DNA of 64,000 bases, taken from positions 558,001 to 622,000 of the forward strand of contig NZ_JAEUGD010000042.1 of NCBI RefSeq assembly GCF_016775155.1. Direction: 5' to 3'. A program made the translations under genes and the position numbers. Below the pieces are notes generated by a model, which was not told the origin of the DNA, did not search any database, and worked only from the letters and a program-made list of their open reading frames with translations. Position 1 is the stretch's first letter. Each line of letters starts with the position of its first letter. Below are positions 47,065 to 55,654 of the stretch, piece after piece. The stretch is from Fulvivirga marina. GTDB lineage: Bacteria; Bacteroidota; Bacteroidia; Cytophagales; Cyclobacteriaceae.

Positions 47065-47215
47065 AATACTAGGTTAAATTATAGGTTGAAAAGAATTGTA
47101 ATAACACCGAGCAAAGATGTCGGTATTATTACAATTATCAAGGGGCATAAATTTGGAAAACCTTACGTGCATTAGAAATGAATAAGTTTCATTATCCTCT
47201 CTTGGTGATTACTTA

Positions 47216-47365
47216 TCAAAATTCACCTGGACCTTCATCATGTCCTTCATTTACACCTTCGGTGTTAAGCACATTATCAGGTACTATTTCTTCTTCCTGG
47301 CAAGAGGTAAAGGTTAGCCCAAACAAGCCGAGCATGGCAATCAATGCAATTTTTCTGATTTTCAT
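47216..47365 (-). CDS. 49-residue lipoprotein
   Basis: This short frame encodes a signal peptide with lipobox LTFTSC (Cys at residue 22), followed by 27 acidic residues (QEEEIVPDNVLNTEGVNEGH, then DEGPGEF). Its start (ATG 47365) and stop (47216) fit one gene upstream of the TPR lipoprotein on the same strand. A possible -7 element (TAAGTTTG on the minus strand at 47437-47430) lies 65 bases upstream. The lipobox is convincing, but the function is unknown. Confidence 0.6.
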   Translation of the reverse strand: MKIRKIALIAMLGLFGLTFTSCQEEEIVPDNVLNTEGVNEGHDEGPGEF

Positions 47366-47375
47366 TTGTTTCTGA

Positions 47376-47828
47376 ATTTAAAGGGTTTAGTTGTATTTCG
47401 GGTCATCAGGTAATTTTATGAGACCATTACAAACTTAGTGGTTTCTCAAATTACCGTCTAATGGTACTTGCAGGGCAATGTTACGCTGGTAATGAATCAG
47501 TTAGACTTATATTGTCTAATGTCAGACAACTAATGAGTTATCCATCGCAAGTAAAAGAAATTTTATAGAAACTGAACCAGCCTAATTGTGCTACAATAGA
47601 GGGATGAGGAAAATTGCTTTCCTAAAGTGTCATTTTGTAATCATATCTTACACGGAATTTTTAATGATTATCTATCGATGCAAACATTTTGCATGCTAAA
47701 AAACGTATAATCTCTTTCTGAAAGCGATTTATATTCAAAGGCTAATTAATACGGATGTATATACTCAATACATTAAGAGTTTCTTTATACATAAGAGTAA
47801 TTAAATAGGCTGTTCATGTATTTTTCTT
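47376..47828. other. 450-base AT-rich intergenic region without a gene
   Basis: Between the small lipoprotein and the antitoxin-like remnant no reading frame with a ribosome site is convincing. Its left part holds the candidate -7 element TAAGTTTG (minus strand, 47437-47430); the right end abuts the palindrome at 47829. Confidence 0.45.
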
Positions 47829-47845
47829 GTTCACGTTCCGTGAAC
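47829..47845. promoter_or_regulatory. Palindromic operator upstream of the AbiEi-like gene
   Basis: GTTCACG-TTC-CGTGAAC is a perfect 7+3+7 palindrome that ends 18 bases before the ATG. A half-site, TGTGAAC, is found at 47857-47863. This is a likely autoregulatory site for the antitoxin-like product. Confidence 0.55.
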
Positions 47846-47863
47846 ATCTTGTATTTGTGAACA

Positions 47864-48097
47864 ATGGGACAAGCGATGGAAAAAGAAGTAATACAGGTTG
47901 CTTTAGAAAATCTACATAAAACTGTCGGAATTGAAGCTTTTTGGCAAAATAATGGCCCATTAGACGGGGTGTTAAATTTTACACTTAACGGGCAGGTATT
48001 CACCTTTGTGGTTGAAATTAAGCGTGAACCGAGAACTTATCAACTGCAACAGATTGAAGAGCATTATCTCCAACCGGCGCGGAAGTTGCTTCCGTGA
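47864..48097 (+). pseudogene. AbiEi-like antitoxin gene truncated at a REP element
   Basis: The 77-codon frame starts MGQAMEKEVIQVALENLHKT and continues DGVLNFTLNGQVFTFVVEI and KREPRTYQLQQIEE, matching the N-terminus of Bacteroidota AbiEi-type (type IV) antitoxins, which are usually about 300 residues long. The reading frame ends inside a REP-like palindrome (48076-48097), and its last residues, ARKLLP, are encoded by that repeat. The DNA beyond shows no continuing similarity in any frame that I can see, nor a nucleotidyltransferase toxin. It is probably a non-functional stub. The family call is from memory of the N-terminal pattern. Confidence 0.6.
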
Positions 48098-48267
48098 CAT
48101 ATAGCCGATAAGCAAGACGAACTGATGACAAAAAGGATCAAGCATTTAGTAATGTAAGGACAAAGGAAAAGTTACTTTCAGGATGGAGTTGGTAATATGA
48201 AAAGCACGGAAATAACTTCCGCGCCAGAGTAAGTCAATAATTTATATCGGAAGTAGATTTCCGTGCC
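48076..48267. repeat. Cluster of three REP-like palindromes
   Basis: Three related palindromes of 21-22 bases lie at 48076-48097 (half sites GGCGCGGAAGT and CTTCCGTGA), 48204-48225 (GCACGGAAAT and CTTCCGCGCC) and 48247-48267 (TCGGAAGT and TTTCCGTGCC). The first is inverted relative to the second; the second and third are direct repeats that both end in CCAG(AG)TAAGT. This layout is like bacterial REP/BIME clusters moved by RAYT transposases. Confidence 0.72.
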
Positions 48268-48340
48268 AGTAAGTGCACTTTACCAATCTCCCAAAGACCG
48301 GGAAAGTGCCTAAAAACCTTTGATTTCAGCAAATCAAACA

Positions 48341-49336
48341 TCAATATGTCTTAACCTCGCCCATCTCCACAACTTCGAAATCAGAAACCTTCACATTTCG
48401 TAATCCCTTTAAGTCATCATTGTCCCATTCCTCATGGGGTGCTCCGGAAATAAACATAGATGATCCTACATCTGCCAGAATGAGTCCGTACTTTTTCATA
48501 GCTTGAAGTATTGCCTGGTTGGTTTCAGAATATCCGGATATGTCATAATCTGCTTTGAGCCTGAGTTTTGCTCCGAAGGGTAGCAGCTCATTGCCTGTAA
48601 GGTCTGAAACTTTATGTCGGGCAGGGTGGACATAGCCACCGTAAATTTTTGATTTTGGTAGTGTAAAACGGATGGCATGATCTATCTCACCATTTTCTTC
48701 AATTTCCGGGTGCCTGACCAGTAGAGGGAAGATGGGCAAACCTGCGGCATCGGCTGATGTCCAGGTTGCAGGCCGGTACTCTATCTGGTTGAGGTAGAAT
48801 ACAGCGCCTGAAGAAGCTTCCCAGCCATTACTACTTCGGCTGGCATTGTAAAGTTCATATAGCATGCCGTTGTCTACATCCACACTGATTACATGGCTGT
48901 CACCTTCTCCATTACCTTCAATCGGGGCATCTGGCGGAATGGGGAAGGGGCCTTCATCACTTTCATCACCATAGTTACCATCATAGTCGTTGGCCCTGTA
49001 GGTAATGGGTGTTGCTGTTTGCTTCTCGCTGACCACCGTGTAAGGTATACCAATGGGCTTGCCTTCATAAGTGCCGCTACCGAAATCCGGGAAAAGCCCT
49101 ACGCTTAATCCAATATTATTGAGGATAACAGATGAATTAGCATCAACATTTTTAGTAGAGACGTCCTCATTTAACGGGTGTGAGGCTGGGAAAGTAGCAA
49201 TATGCTCTGCATCAGAGAGTGACTTGGAGTTGTTGTCTCCAGGCTGGTCTCCATCGTCATCCGAGCAGGAGAAAAGAAAAGGTGATAAAATTAATAAAAG
49301 CGAACTACAGATCATCTTTATGCTCATTGCATTCAT
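48341..49336 (-). CDS. Lipoprotein of unknown function with acidic, beta-rich domain
   Basis: The 331-residue protein begins with a hydrophobic signal and lipobox (about SPFLFSCSDDDGD), so it is a lipoprotein with an acidic N-terminus. The body (40-331) looks like one mixed alpha/beta domain with GLFPDFGSGTYEGKPIGIPY, DGDSHVISVDVDNGMLYELY and the final DADVGSSMFISGAPHEEWD-like segment (VGSSMFISGAPHEEWDNDD). The recurrent aromatic and Asp residues could suit a sugar-binding or lectin-like fold. I do not recognise the family. Three in-frame ATGs lie within the first eight codons (1, 4 and 8); any would keep the signal peptide. Confidence 0.78.
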   Translation of the reverse strand: MNAMSIKMICSSLLLILSPFLFSCSDDDGDQPGDNNSKSLSDAEHIATFPASHPLNEDVSTKNVDANSSVILNNIGLSVGLFPDFGSGTYEGKPIGIPYTVVSEKQTATPITYRANDYDGNYGDESDEGPFPIPPDAPIEGNGEGDSHVISVDVDNGMLYELYNASRSSNGWEASSGAVFYLNQIEYRPATWTSADAAGLPIFPLLVRHPEIEENGEIDHAIRFTLPKSKIYGGYVHPARHKVSDLTGNELLPFGAKLRLKADYDISGYSETNQAILQAMKKYGLILADVGSSMFISGAPHEEWDNDDLKGLRNVKVSDFEVVEMGEVKTY

Positions 49337-49525
49337 ATGGGGTATTTTAAAGATTTTCTGTTAATTCCTGAAATTAGGTCATTTCTCTAAAAAATCTTAA
49401 TAGATGTGATGTAATTAATGAAAAAGGACTTCTAAAGTTAAATGATAACCCTGATTGCATAAGTTTGACAGGAAATTACCACACCATCCGCTGCTGCCTA
49501 TGTGATTTCTGAGTGGTTTAAAGCA

Positions 49526-49557
49526 ATAACAGAACTCATTTTAATGAGTTCTGTTAT
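49526..49557 (-). terminator. Hairpin terminator at the end of the PBP1A operon
   Basis: ATAACAGAACTCAT and ATGAGTTCTGTTAT form a perfect 14-bp stem with a TTTA loop, 21 bases beyond the stop of the small frame at 49579. Confidence 0.8.
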
Positions 49558-49578
49558 GATTCAATTAATTACCAATCT

Positions 49579-49782
49579 TTAATTATAGATTGACAAATCT
49601 GAAATTGACGCATAGGGTTTAATACCACCGTCAAAAGATGCCAGGACTGTTAACTTATTTTCAAGGGCAACAAGTACATATTGCTCCAAATTTGAAGGAA
49701 CAACAACGGTATAGTTGTCTCGTTGCTGGGATGAAAGTTTGCAAGTATTGACGCAGTTCATGAGATTCTGAATGTTTTTCAT
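49579..49782 (-). CDS. Small protein of unknown function after PBP1A
   Basis: The ATG at 49782 gives 67 residues; an in-frame ATG six codons upstream (49800) is also possible. The sequence is MKNIQNLMNCVNTCKL, then YTVVVPSNLEQYVLVALENK and SISDLSIYN, with two Cys and no signal peptide or known motif. It lies 48 bases from the PBP1A stop and ends at a strong terminator, which supports real transcription. No family recognised. Confidence 0.5.
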   Translation of the reverse strand: MKNIQNLMNCVNTCKLSSQQRDNYTVVVPSNLEQYVLVALENKLTVLASFDGGIKPYASISDLSIYN

Positions 49783-49829
49783 TAAAACTGCCCGAAACAA
49801 TCCAATTATACACTGAAAATTTCAGGGGA

Positions 49830-52196
49830 CTACTTATCTTTTTTCTTTTTGAAAATGCCTCCTATCTTGTCGAAAATATTTTTCTTTTTAGGAGCGTCTT
49901 TCCCGTTACCTTTGTCGTCAAAAGTAGTTTTCTTTTCGCCGCCTTTTTTATTTCCGAAGAGCCATTCCATAAATACTTTATCCTCTTTCTCTGTGCCGCA
50001 ATCTATACTTCGGGCGATATAATCTGGTATTTCGGGAAATGAGGCATAGCCCTGTTTTCGGAATTTTGGATCAGATTGCATTTTGTGAAAGTATTTGGCC
50101 ACAATAGGCATGGCTGTACTGGCACCTGACCCGAGGCTTGTGGTACGGAAACGGATGGCAGGGTTGTCAGCACCAACCCAGGCTCCAACAACCATCTCAG
50201 GGTTGTAGCCAATAAACCAACCGTCTGTATTGGATTGGGTGGTTCCTGTTTTTCCGGCCAATTCATGAGTCATGTGATATTTCCAGCGATAACTGCCAGC
50301 CGTGCCTGCATTTACCACTTCTTGTAACATAGCATTCATGATCATGGCCGTTTCCTTCATCATAATACGTTCTCTGGAAAGGTCAGTCTTAAATCTATCC
50401 AGTACCTTGCCTGAGTTGTCCGCTATGGCAGTAAGGTATCTGGGTTTAACTGCAAATCCTCCATTTGCAAAAGCACAATAGGCAGTAACCATTTCCATTA
50501 AAGAGATATTTGCCGTACCCAGAGCAATAGAGGGTACTTCAGGAAGCTCTGATTCTATTCCTGCTTTTTGGGCAAGGGAAATGGTCTCAGCAATGCCAAC
50601 TTCTTCCAGAACTCTTACTGTAACGGTATTTACTGATTTGGCAAGAGCACCTTTAAAAGTATACTTCATGTCATACTCTTCTTCATCCGCATTTCCAGGA
50701 GACCAGTCAGCAAGATTGGTATACGTTAGTTTTTCACCTGAGATATATCTGCACGGGTTCATTCCTTTTTCAAGGGCCGCAGCATACACTAAAGGTTTGA
50801 ATGTGGAGCCAACCTGACGTTTTGTATTCTTGTTTACGTGGTCATATTTAAAAAATTCATAATTAATGCCACCTACCCAAGCCTTGATGTTACCACTTGC
50901 AGGTTCCATGGCCAGCACTCCCGTTTGTAAAAATGTGAGGTAGTGCTTAACCGAATCAACTGGCGACATTTTCACCTCTTGCTCACCTTGCCATTGGTAA
51001 ATTTTCATAGGTACGGGTTCCTGTAGTGCCTTCATGATCTCTTTTTCAGAGTGCCCTTTATCCTTCAGGTTTTTGTAACGGGAGGTGTTTTTTAAGGCTT
51101 GTAAGACTATTTCCTTATTGCTGCTCCAAGATGCTGTATTGCTCCAGTGTTTGTTGAATACAGCTTGCAAATCGCTCATATGCTTTTTCATGGCTTCTTC
51201 GGCGTACTTCTGCAACCTGGAATCAATAGTAGTATATATTTTAAGGCCGTCTGTATAGATGTTGTACCCACTTCCGTCAGGTTTGGAGTGGTTGTCGCAC
51301 CACTTTTCCAGCTCCTTGCGAAGGTACTCTCTAAAATAAGTAGCAATACCAGTATTGTGAGTGATCTTGGTGTAGTTCAGTTTAAGAGGCAGGTTGCTTA
51401 GAGAGTCGTATGCAGCTTCTGTTATGTAGCCGTACTTGGCCATTTGGCCCAATACCACATTGCGGCGGGTAAAGGAATTTTCCGGGTAAAGCCGAGGGTT
51501 ATAGCTGTAATTGGCCTTTAACATTCCTATTAATACGGCGGCTTCCTGTAGGTTAAGGTTTTTGGTCTTTTTATTGAAAAAGCGCCGGGCGGCCATTTCA
51601 ATGCCGTATACATTATCTCCAAAAGGTACTGTATTGAGATAAAGCGTCAATATTTCCTCTTTGGAATAGATTGACTCCAGCCGGTTGGCAATAATAGCTT
51701 CTTTTACTTTGCTTACGGGTATGGATAGCCAGCCATGATCTTTCCTTGGGAAGAGGTTTTTGGCCAGTTGTTGACTAATAGTACTGCCACCTCCGGAAGA
51801 CCTGTCTAACATAAGAAATGTTTTGAAAAAGACTCTGGTCAAACTTCTATAGTCAATACCCTCGTGCTCAAAAAAACGGGCATCTTCCGTGGCTACCAGG
51901 GCATCAATCACATGTTTTGAAAGTTCGTCGTATCTTGCATGTGTCCTTTCCTGAATATAAAACTTTCCTATTAAGACACTATCAGCACTATAAATCTCGG
52001 TAGCGGTATTATTTTCTATTTTTTGTAGTGTAGCACGCTCTGGCAGTTTGCCAAACACACCAAGTTTTACCGAGAAATAAAAAAACAGGAATGAAGCTGC
52101 TATTGTACCAATGGCAAGCAGTCCTATTTTGATTAATCGTTTTGGGGTCTTGTTTTGTTTTTTGTTGCTTCTCTTTTGCCTCTTCGTCTTTTTCAT
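49830..52196 (-). CDS. Class A penicillin-binding protein (PBP1A-type)
   Basis: The 788-residue protein is anchored by one N-terminal helix (about 21-41) and builds peptidoglycan. The GT51 glycosyltransferase domain (about 70-250) has VATEDARFFEHEGIDYRSL with catalytic Glu104, and STISQQLAKNLFPRKDHGW. The transpeptidase domain (about 400-710) has the SxxK motif GSTFKPLVYA, SVNT and KTGTTQSNTDGWFIGYN. The C-terminal tail is Lys-rich (KKKNIFDKIGGIFKKKKDK). The start ATG is 4 bases from the LRR gene stop, so both are translated together. This is an unusual partner for PBP1A. Confidence 0.96.
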   Translation of the reverse strand: MKKTKRQKRSNKKQNKTPKRLIKIGLLAIGTIAASFLFFYFSVKLGVFGKLPERATLQKIENNTATEIYSADSVLIGKFYIQERTHARYDELSKHVIDALVATEDARFFEHEGIDYRSLTRVFFKTFLMLDRSSGGGSTISQQLAKNLFPRKDHGWLSIPVSKVKEAIIANRLESIYSKEEILTLYLNTVPFGDNVYGIEMAARRFFNKKTKNLNLQEAAVLIGMLKANYSYNPRLYPENSFTRRNVVLGQMAKYGYITEAAYDSLSNLPLKLNYTKITHNTGIATYFREYLRKELEKWCDNHSKPDGSGYNIYTDGLKIYTTIDSRLQKYAEEAMKKHMSDLQAVFNKHWSNTASWSSNKEIVLQALKNTSRYKNLKDKGHSEKEIMKALQEPVPMKIYQWQGEQEVKMSPVDSVKHYLTFLQTGVLAMEPASGNIKAWVGGINYEFFKYDHVNKNTKRQVGSTFKPLVYAAALEKGMNPCRYISGEKLTYTNLADWSPGNADEEEYDMKYTFKGALAKSVNTVTVRVLEEVGIAETISLAQKAGIESELPEVPSIALGTANISLMEMVTAYCAFANGGFAVKPRYLTAIADNSGKVLDRFKTDLSRERIMMKETAMIMNAMLQEVVNAGTAGSYRWKYHMTHELAGKTGTTQSNTDGWFIGYNPEMVVGAWVGADNPAIRFRTTSLGSGASTAMPIVAKYFHKMQSDPKFRKQGYASFPEIPDYIARSIDCGTEKEDKVFMEWLFGNKKGGEKKTTFDDKGNGKDAPKKKNIFDKIGGIFKKKKDK

Positions 52197-52200
52197 CTCC

Positions 52201-54648
52201 TCAATAGTATATCACATTGCAATCGGGGTTAGATTGCTTAAACTCTTCCACTCTTTTTGATGATATTCTGGTGTTGTAGCATTTCAATACTCGCAGAGCC
52301 AGGTGCACGACCTCGTCCAACCGTTTAACATTGGTATTGGAGCAATCCAATACGTGGAGGTTTACCAGGTTATCCAACGAATTCAACCTTTTTATCTGGG
52401 TGCCTGAGCAATTTACTTCTTGCAGGCGTTCCAACCCGGAGATAGCATTCAAATCTGTTACCGGGGTGTTGGATATGTCCAGAGTGGTCAGCTTTGCAAA
52501 ATTAGCCAAAGCCGAGATATTATTAACAGGACTCTTGCTAATCTGAAGCTTCTCGAGCGATTTAAACTCTGTGAGTGGTGTAAGATCAGAAACTACTGTT
52601 CCTGAAAGCATAAGCTCTTTAATATTTAAGAAATTTTTTAGAGGGGTGAGATCGCTAACGGGAACCTCAGCAAACTGGATTGCCTGAAGTTCAATCAGTT
52701 TGTGTAATTGCTGTTTAGTAGGGGAGCTGTTTAGAGTAGTCTGCGTTGAGAAAATGTTTCGCCAGGCTGGGTCAAGATCCTCCCACCAGGCTTTTAGGTA
52801 TTCTGTTTTAAATATTACCAGACACTCCGGATTGTGGCTAATAAATTGCTGAACATGGGTTTCATTAACTAACGTATTGTCTACTTCAATTTCTCTGAGC
52901 CTGTTGAGATTGCTTAGATCGTCAAGGTTAGACAGGGTAGTTTTATTGGCTTTGAATGTATGTAACCTGTTAAGTGAGGCAATCGCAGCAAAATTGTTTG
53001 CTTCAGTATCTGATATGTCGAGGTAACTCACGTTACGCAAATCTTTTAAAGGGGACAGGTCAAACACTGCTGTGTTTTTGAGAATAATAACCTCCAACTT
53101 TCGGAGCTTGGTAAGTGGCTCAATACTTTGAATATAGAGATTGTCAGCAATATTGATGGAGTCTAGTGAAGTGATCTTTGCCAGATCCTCTTTGGTTGGT
53201 TTTTTACCTTTAATATTAATTGATGTCTCTAAAATAGTTTTCCATGATACCGGTAGGCTTGTCCACCAGTTTTTCAGGTCTTCCGATTCAAATACTACTA
53301 ATACACCAGGGTTTTGAGCCATAAATTCACTGGCAGCCTCTTGGGTGATCACGGTTCTGTCACAGTAAATGCGTTCCAGAGCGGTTAAATCGCTTAAAGG
53401 AGACAGGTCTGACACTACCGTATAGTTAACAGAGATTATTTTTAATGATTTTAAGCTGCTAAGCGGGCTTAGTGAAGGTATAGGAGTACTATCTGCTTTA
53501 ATAATTTTAAGCTTTTCAAGCCCTGAGACAGGGGAGAGAGTGGTTATGTTAGTTGAGCTTATATTGAGTTCTTCCAGGCTGATTACAGGCTTGAGTATAT
53601 CAATGCTAAGCAGAGGTGTATTTGCAAGCTGAAGGTTTTTTAAATCTGTCAGCTCAGCGATAGGGCTGAGGTCTGAAACTCTGGTTCCGTTAAGGTTCAA
53701 TAATTGCAATTTGCCTAACCTTTTTAGAATGGTGATATCCTTAACAGGTGTGTTTTTTAACTCCAGATACCGGAGTTCTCCTGCGTACTTCAAAGACTCA
53801 AGGTTATCTACTGGTGTGTTTGATATGTTCAGCTCCTCCAGTTTGGTTAGGTTTCTTATCGGTTTTAGGTCATAGATGTTAGTGCCGGAAAGGTCCAGGT
53901 GTGTAAGACTTGATAGCTGGGATAGTGGGGCTATATTAGTAATATACTGGTTGCCTGAAATGTCCAGTTCACTTATTTGAGAAATATTCTTGATATCGCT
54001 GAAGGTAGCGCTGTCAATCAACTCGACTTTTCTTTTAAAAATGGCCTTCCATTCATAAGAGAGGTCACTCCACCAGCGGGTTAGTGCTTCTTTCTGGCTA
54101 AACTCATTAGTATATATGCTGGCAATTTTAAGATCTTGAGACTCTGGATTCAGGTTGATCTCTATAAATCGCTTCTTGGTGTTATTGATGGAGTCACCTT
54201 CTATTTCAATTCCTTTTAAGTTTCTGGTTAAGGATACTTTGAAGAATAATTCTCCCTGGTCATTGACATAGTGGCTGATATCTTCGATGTTAAAATCAAA
54301 TTTTACTCCTTTGAAGAAGAAGTCAACATCTTTAAGATAAGCCTGTACATTTTTATAGGTGATTACATCACGAGCTTCATCCAGGTCGTCTTCTATCTGA
54401 ACTTGTTCGTTTCTGAATATTTTTGTGTAGCTCTGGTTTACGATTACATCTTTATCACGGGCAGAAGTGGACCTGTTACCCAATGTATTGAGCACATACT
54501 CCAGAAATGAGACAATATCCTTAACTTTTGCTTCATGCTCAGCAAGCTCCTCCTGAGGAACATGGTTGTTTTGTGCCGCTACGTTTATAGAAAAGCCAAT
54601 ACATGCCAGAAGAAGACAGGCAATAGAAAAGGTTTTATTGATCTTCAT
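52201..54648 (-). CDS. Exported leucine-rich-repeat protein with three LRR blocks
   Basis: The 815-residue protein has a signal peptide (1-25, ending INVAAQ) and an N-terminal domain (30-215) that resembles the protein at 55655-56239. It then has three LRR blocks of 22-residue repeats (LTHLDLSGTNIYDLKPIRNL type, internalin-like, with an Asn/Thr-P-V-x-D-L turn). Each block opens with a Trp-rich stretch: LTRWWSDLSYEWKAIFKR (about 216), LKNWWTSLPVSWKTILET (about 463) and LKAWWEDLDPAWRNIFST (about 640). The C-terminus ends CNVIYY. It is probably surface-exposed or periplasmic. It lies 4 bases from the PBP1A gene. Confidence 0.88.
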   Translation of the reverse strand: MKINKTFSIACLLLACIGFSINVAAQNNHVPQEELAEHEAKVKDIVSFLEYVLNTLGNRSTSARDKDVIVNQSYTKIFRNEQVQIEDDLDEARDVITYKNVQAYLKDVDFFFKGVKFDFNIEDISHYVNDQGELFFKVSLTRNLKGIEIEGDSINNTKKRFIEINLNPESQDLKIASIYTNEFSQKEALTRWWSDLSYEWKAIFKRKVELIDSATFSDIKNISQISELDISGNQYITNIAPLSQLSSLTHLDLSGTNIYDLKPIRNLTKLEELNISNTPVDNLESLKYAGELRYLELKNTPVKDITILKRLGKLQLLNLNGTRVSDLSPIAELTDLKNLQLANTPLLSIDILKPVISLEELNISSTNITTLSPVSGLEKLKIIKADSTPIPSLSPLSSLKSLKIISVNYTVVSDLSPLSDLTALERIYCDRTVITQEAASEFMAQNPGVLVVFESEDLKNWWTSLPVSWKTILETSINIKGKKPTKEDLAKITSLDSINIADNLYIQSIEPLTKLRKLEVIILKNTAVFDLSPLKDLRNVSYLDISDTEANNFAAIASLNRLHTFKANKTTLSNLDDLSNLNRLREIEVDNTLVNETHVQQFISHNPECLVIFKTEYLKAWWEDLDPAWRNIFSTQTTLNSSPTKQQLHKLIELQAIQFAEVPVSDLTPLKNFLNIKELMLSGTVVSDLTPLTEFKSLEKLQISKSPVNNISALANFAKLTTLDISNTPVTDLNAISGLERLQEVNCSGTQIKRLNSLDNLVNLHVLDCSNTNVKRLDEVVHLALRVLKCYNTRISSKRVEEFKQSNPDCNVIYY

Positions 54649-55480
54649 AATAGATATACTTTCTCAAAAGGTCTTTATCCTTATCGGCAACTTTGATAAG
54701 GTCGGATATGAGCCAGCCTGTGTTGTAACCAGCCCGGTTGAATTCTGATAATTCGAAGTACCAGCCAGGAACCTGGAAGAAATGAAACTTTACGCTTTGT
54801 ATGGTTTTGAATTTCAGGTTGCCACTTTTTATTTCATATAGAAACAAAGTAAGGTAGTCTGGACGGTAATCTTTAATAGCAAATTGAGTAGCCGTGGATC
54901 CATCGTTAAGTGCCTTTCGTAAGTTCATAAAGTCGAGTTCATGGCTTAAAGGGTGTAGAAACTTACCTAGTGAAGTATCTTTTTTCATATAGTCGCGAAA
55001 AGCATCTGAGTAGACTTTGTAAATTACCCATTTATAGCCCAACTTTTCCTGTTCCAATTTCATAAACAGTATGAAGGTTTTATCACGGCCTTTGTAATTG
55101 AACGTTGTTGTTACCTGCGAAAACCAATTTTTGCCATGAAAATCGAGCGTAACAGGGGTGCTTTTGTTGGTAACATAGTCAGAGAACTGACTTTTGAGGT
55201 CATCTTTTAGGTTGCGATTTGATGCATCAAATAATATGCTGATATACTTTTTTCGAAGCTTTGGGTCTTGGTATTCTTTATCATGTGCATAATATCTCTC
55301 TCCCTTTTCATCTTCCTCCCCATTAAAGCGTCTAAAAAACTGATTGACTTGTTTGGTCTCAGCATATAGGCGGCTTTCATCATCCATATCACTGACTATT
55401 TGAGCCTGTAAATAAATGGAAGGGAATGCAACAATCAGGAGTATTACTAAAAAAGAACGGTTAAAAAAATTCATGTGCAT
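54635..55480 (-). CDS. Exported protein of unknown function, first gene of the LRR-PBP1A operon
   Basis: The 281-residue protein has a signal peptide (MHMNFFNRSFLVILLIVAF, cleaved near QAQ). The rest is soluble and mixed alpha/beta with FFRRFNGEEDEKGERYYAH, LDFHGKNWFSQVTTTFNYKG and FFQVPGWYFELSEFNRAGY. It overlaps the LRR gene by 14 bases, so the two are translated in turn. The family is not recognised. Its role probably relates to the LRR protein and PBP1A (inference from the operon). Confidence 0.72.
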   Translation of the reverse strand: MHMNFFNRSFLVILLIVAFPSIYLQAQIVSDMDDESRLYAETKQVNQFFRRFNGEEDEKGERYYAHDKEYQDPKLRKKYISILFDASNRNLKDDLKSQFSDYVTNKSTPVTLDFHGKNWFSQVTTTFNYKGRDKTFILFMKLEQEKLGYKWVIYKVYSDAFRDYMKKDTSLGKFLHPLSHELDFMNLRKALNDGSTATQFAIKDYRPDYLTLFLYEIKSGNLKFKTIQSVKFHFFQVPGWYFELSEFNRAGYNTGWLISDLIKVADKDKDLLRKYIYYEDQ

Positions 55481-55504
55481 ATTTTAGTATTGAGATATTA
55501 AAAT

Positions 55505-55597
55505 TAAGTATTGAGATAAAGATCAGGGAATTGCAATACTACCCTTTCTTGTCTTTATCTCAATACTTATAGTTAAAGACACTTTAGGTCTTTAACT
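55505..55597. terminator. Two stacked hairpins between exported-protein genes
   Basis: An 18-bp perfect inverted repeat (TAAGTATTGAGATAAAGA at 55505-55522; complement at 55552-55569) is followed by a 10-bp repeat (AGTTAAAGAC, 55571-55580; complement at 55588-55597) with T runs. A third, weaker pair (TGCATAAA / TTTATGCA) lies at 55602-55629. Together they probably end the transcript from 55655-56239 before the next gene. Confidence 0.7.
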
Positions 55598-55654
55598 TTT
55601 ACTGCATAAACTTATTATGGTTTTATGCATTTACCTTTAAAGTGTATGGTTAAT

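Noticed and set aside
47178-47375. 65-residue plus-strand open frame
   Set aside because: It overlaps the 49-residue lipoprotein on the minus strand, which has a convincing lipobox; the plus frame has no motif.
47785-48003. 72-residue minus-strand frame over the AbiEi-like gene
   Set aside because: Shadow of the plus-strand frame that has the AbiEi N-terminal pattern.
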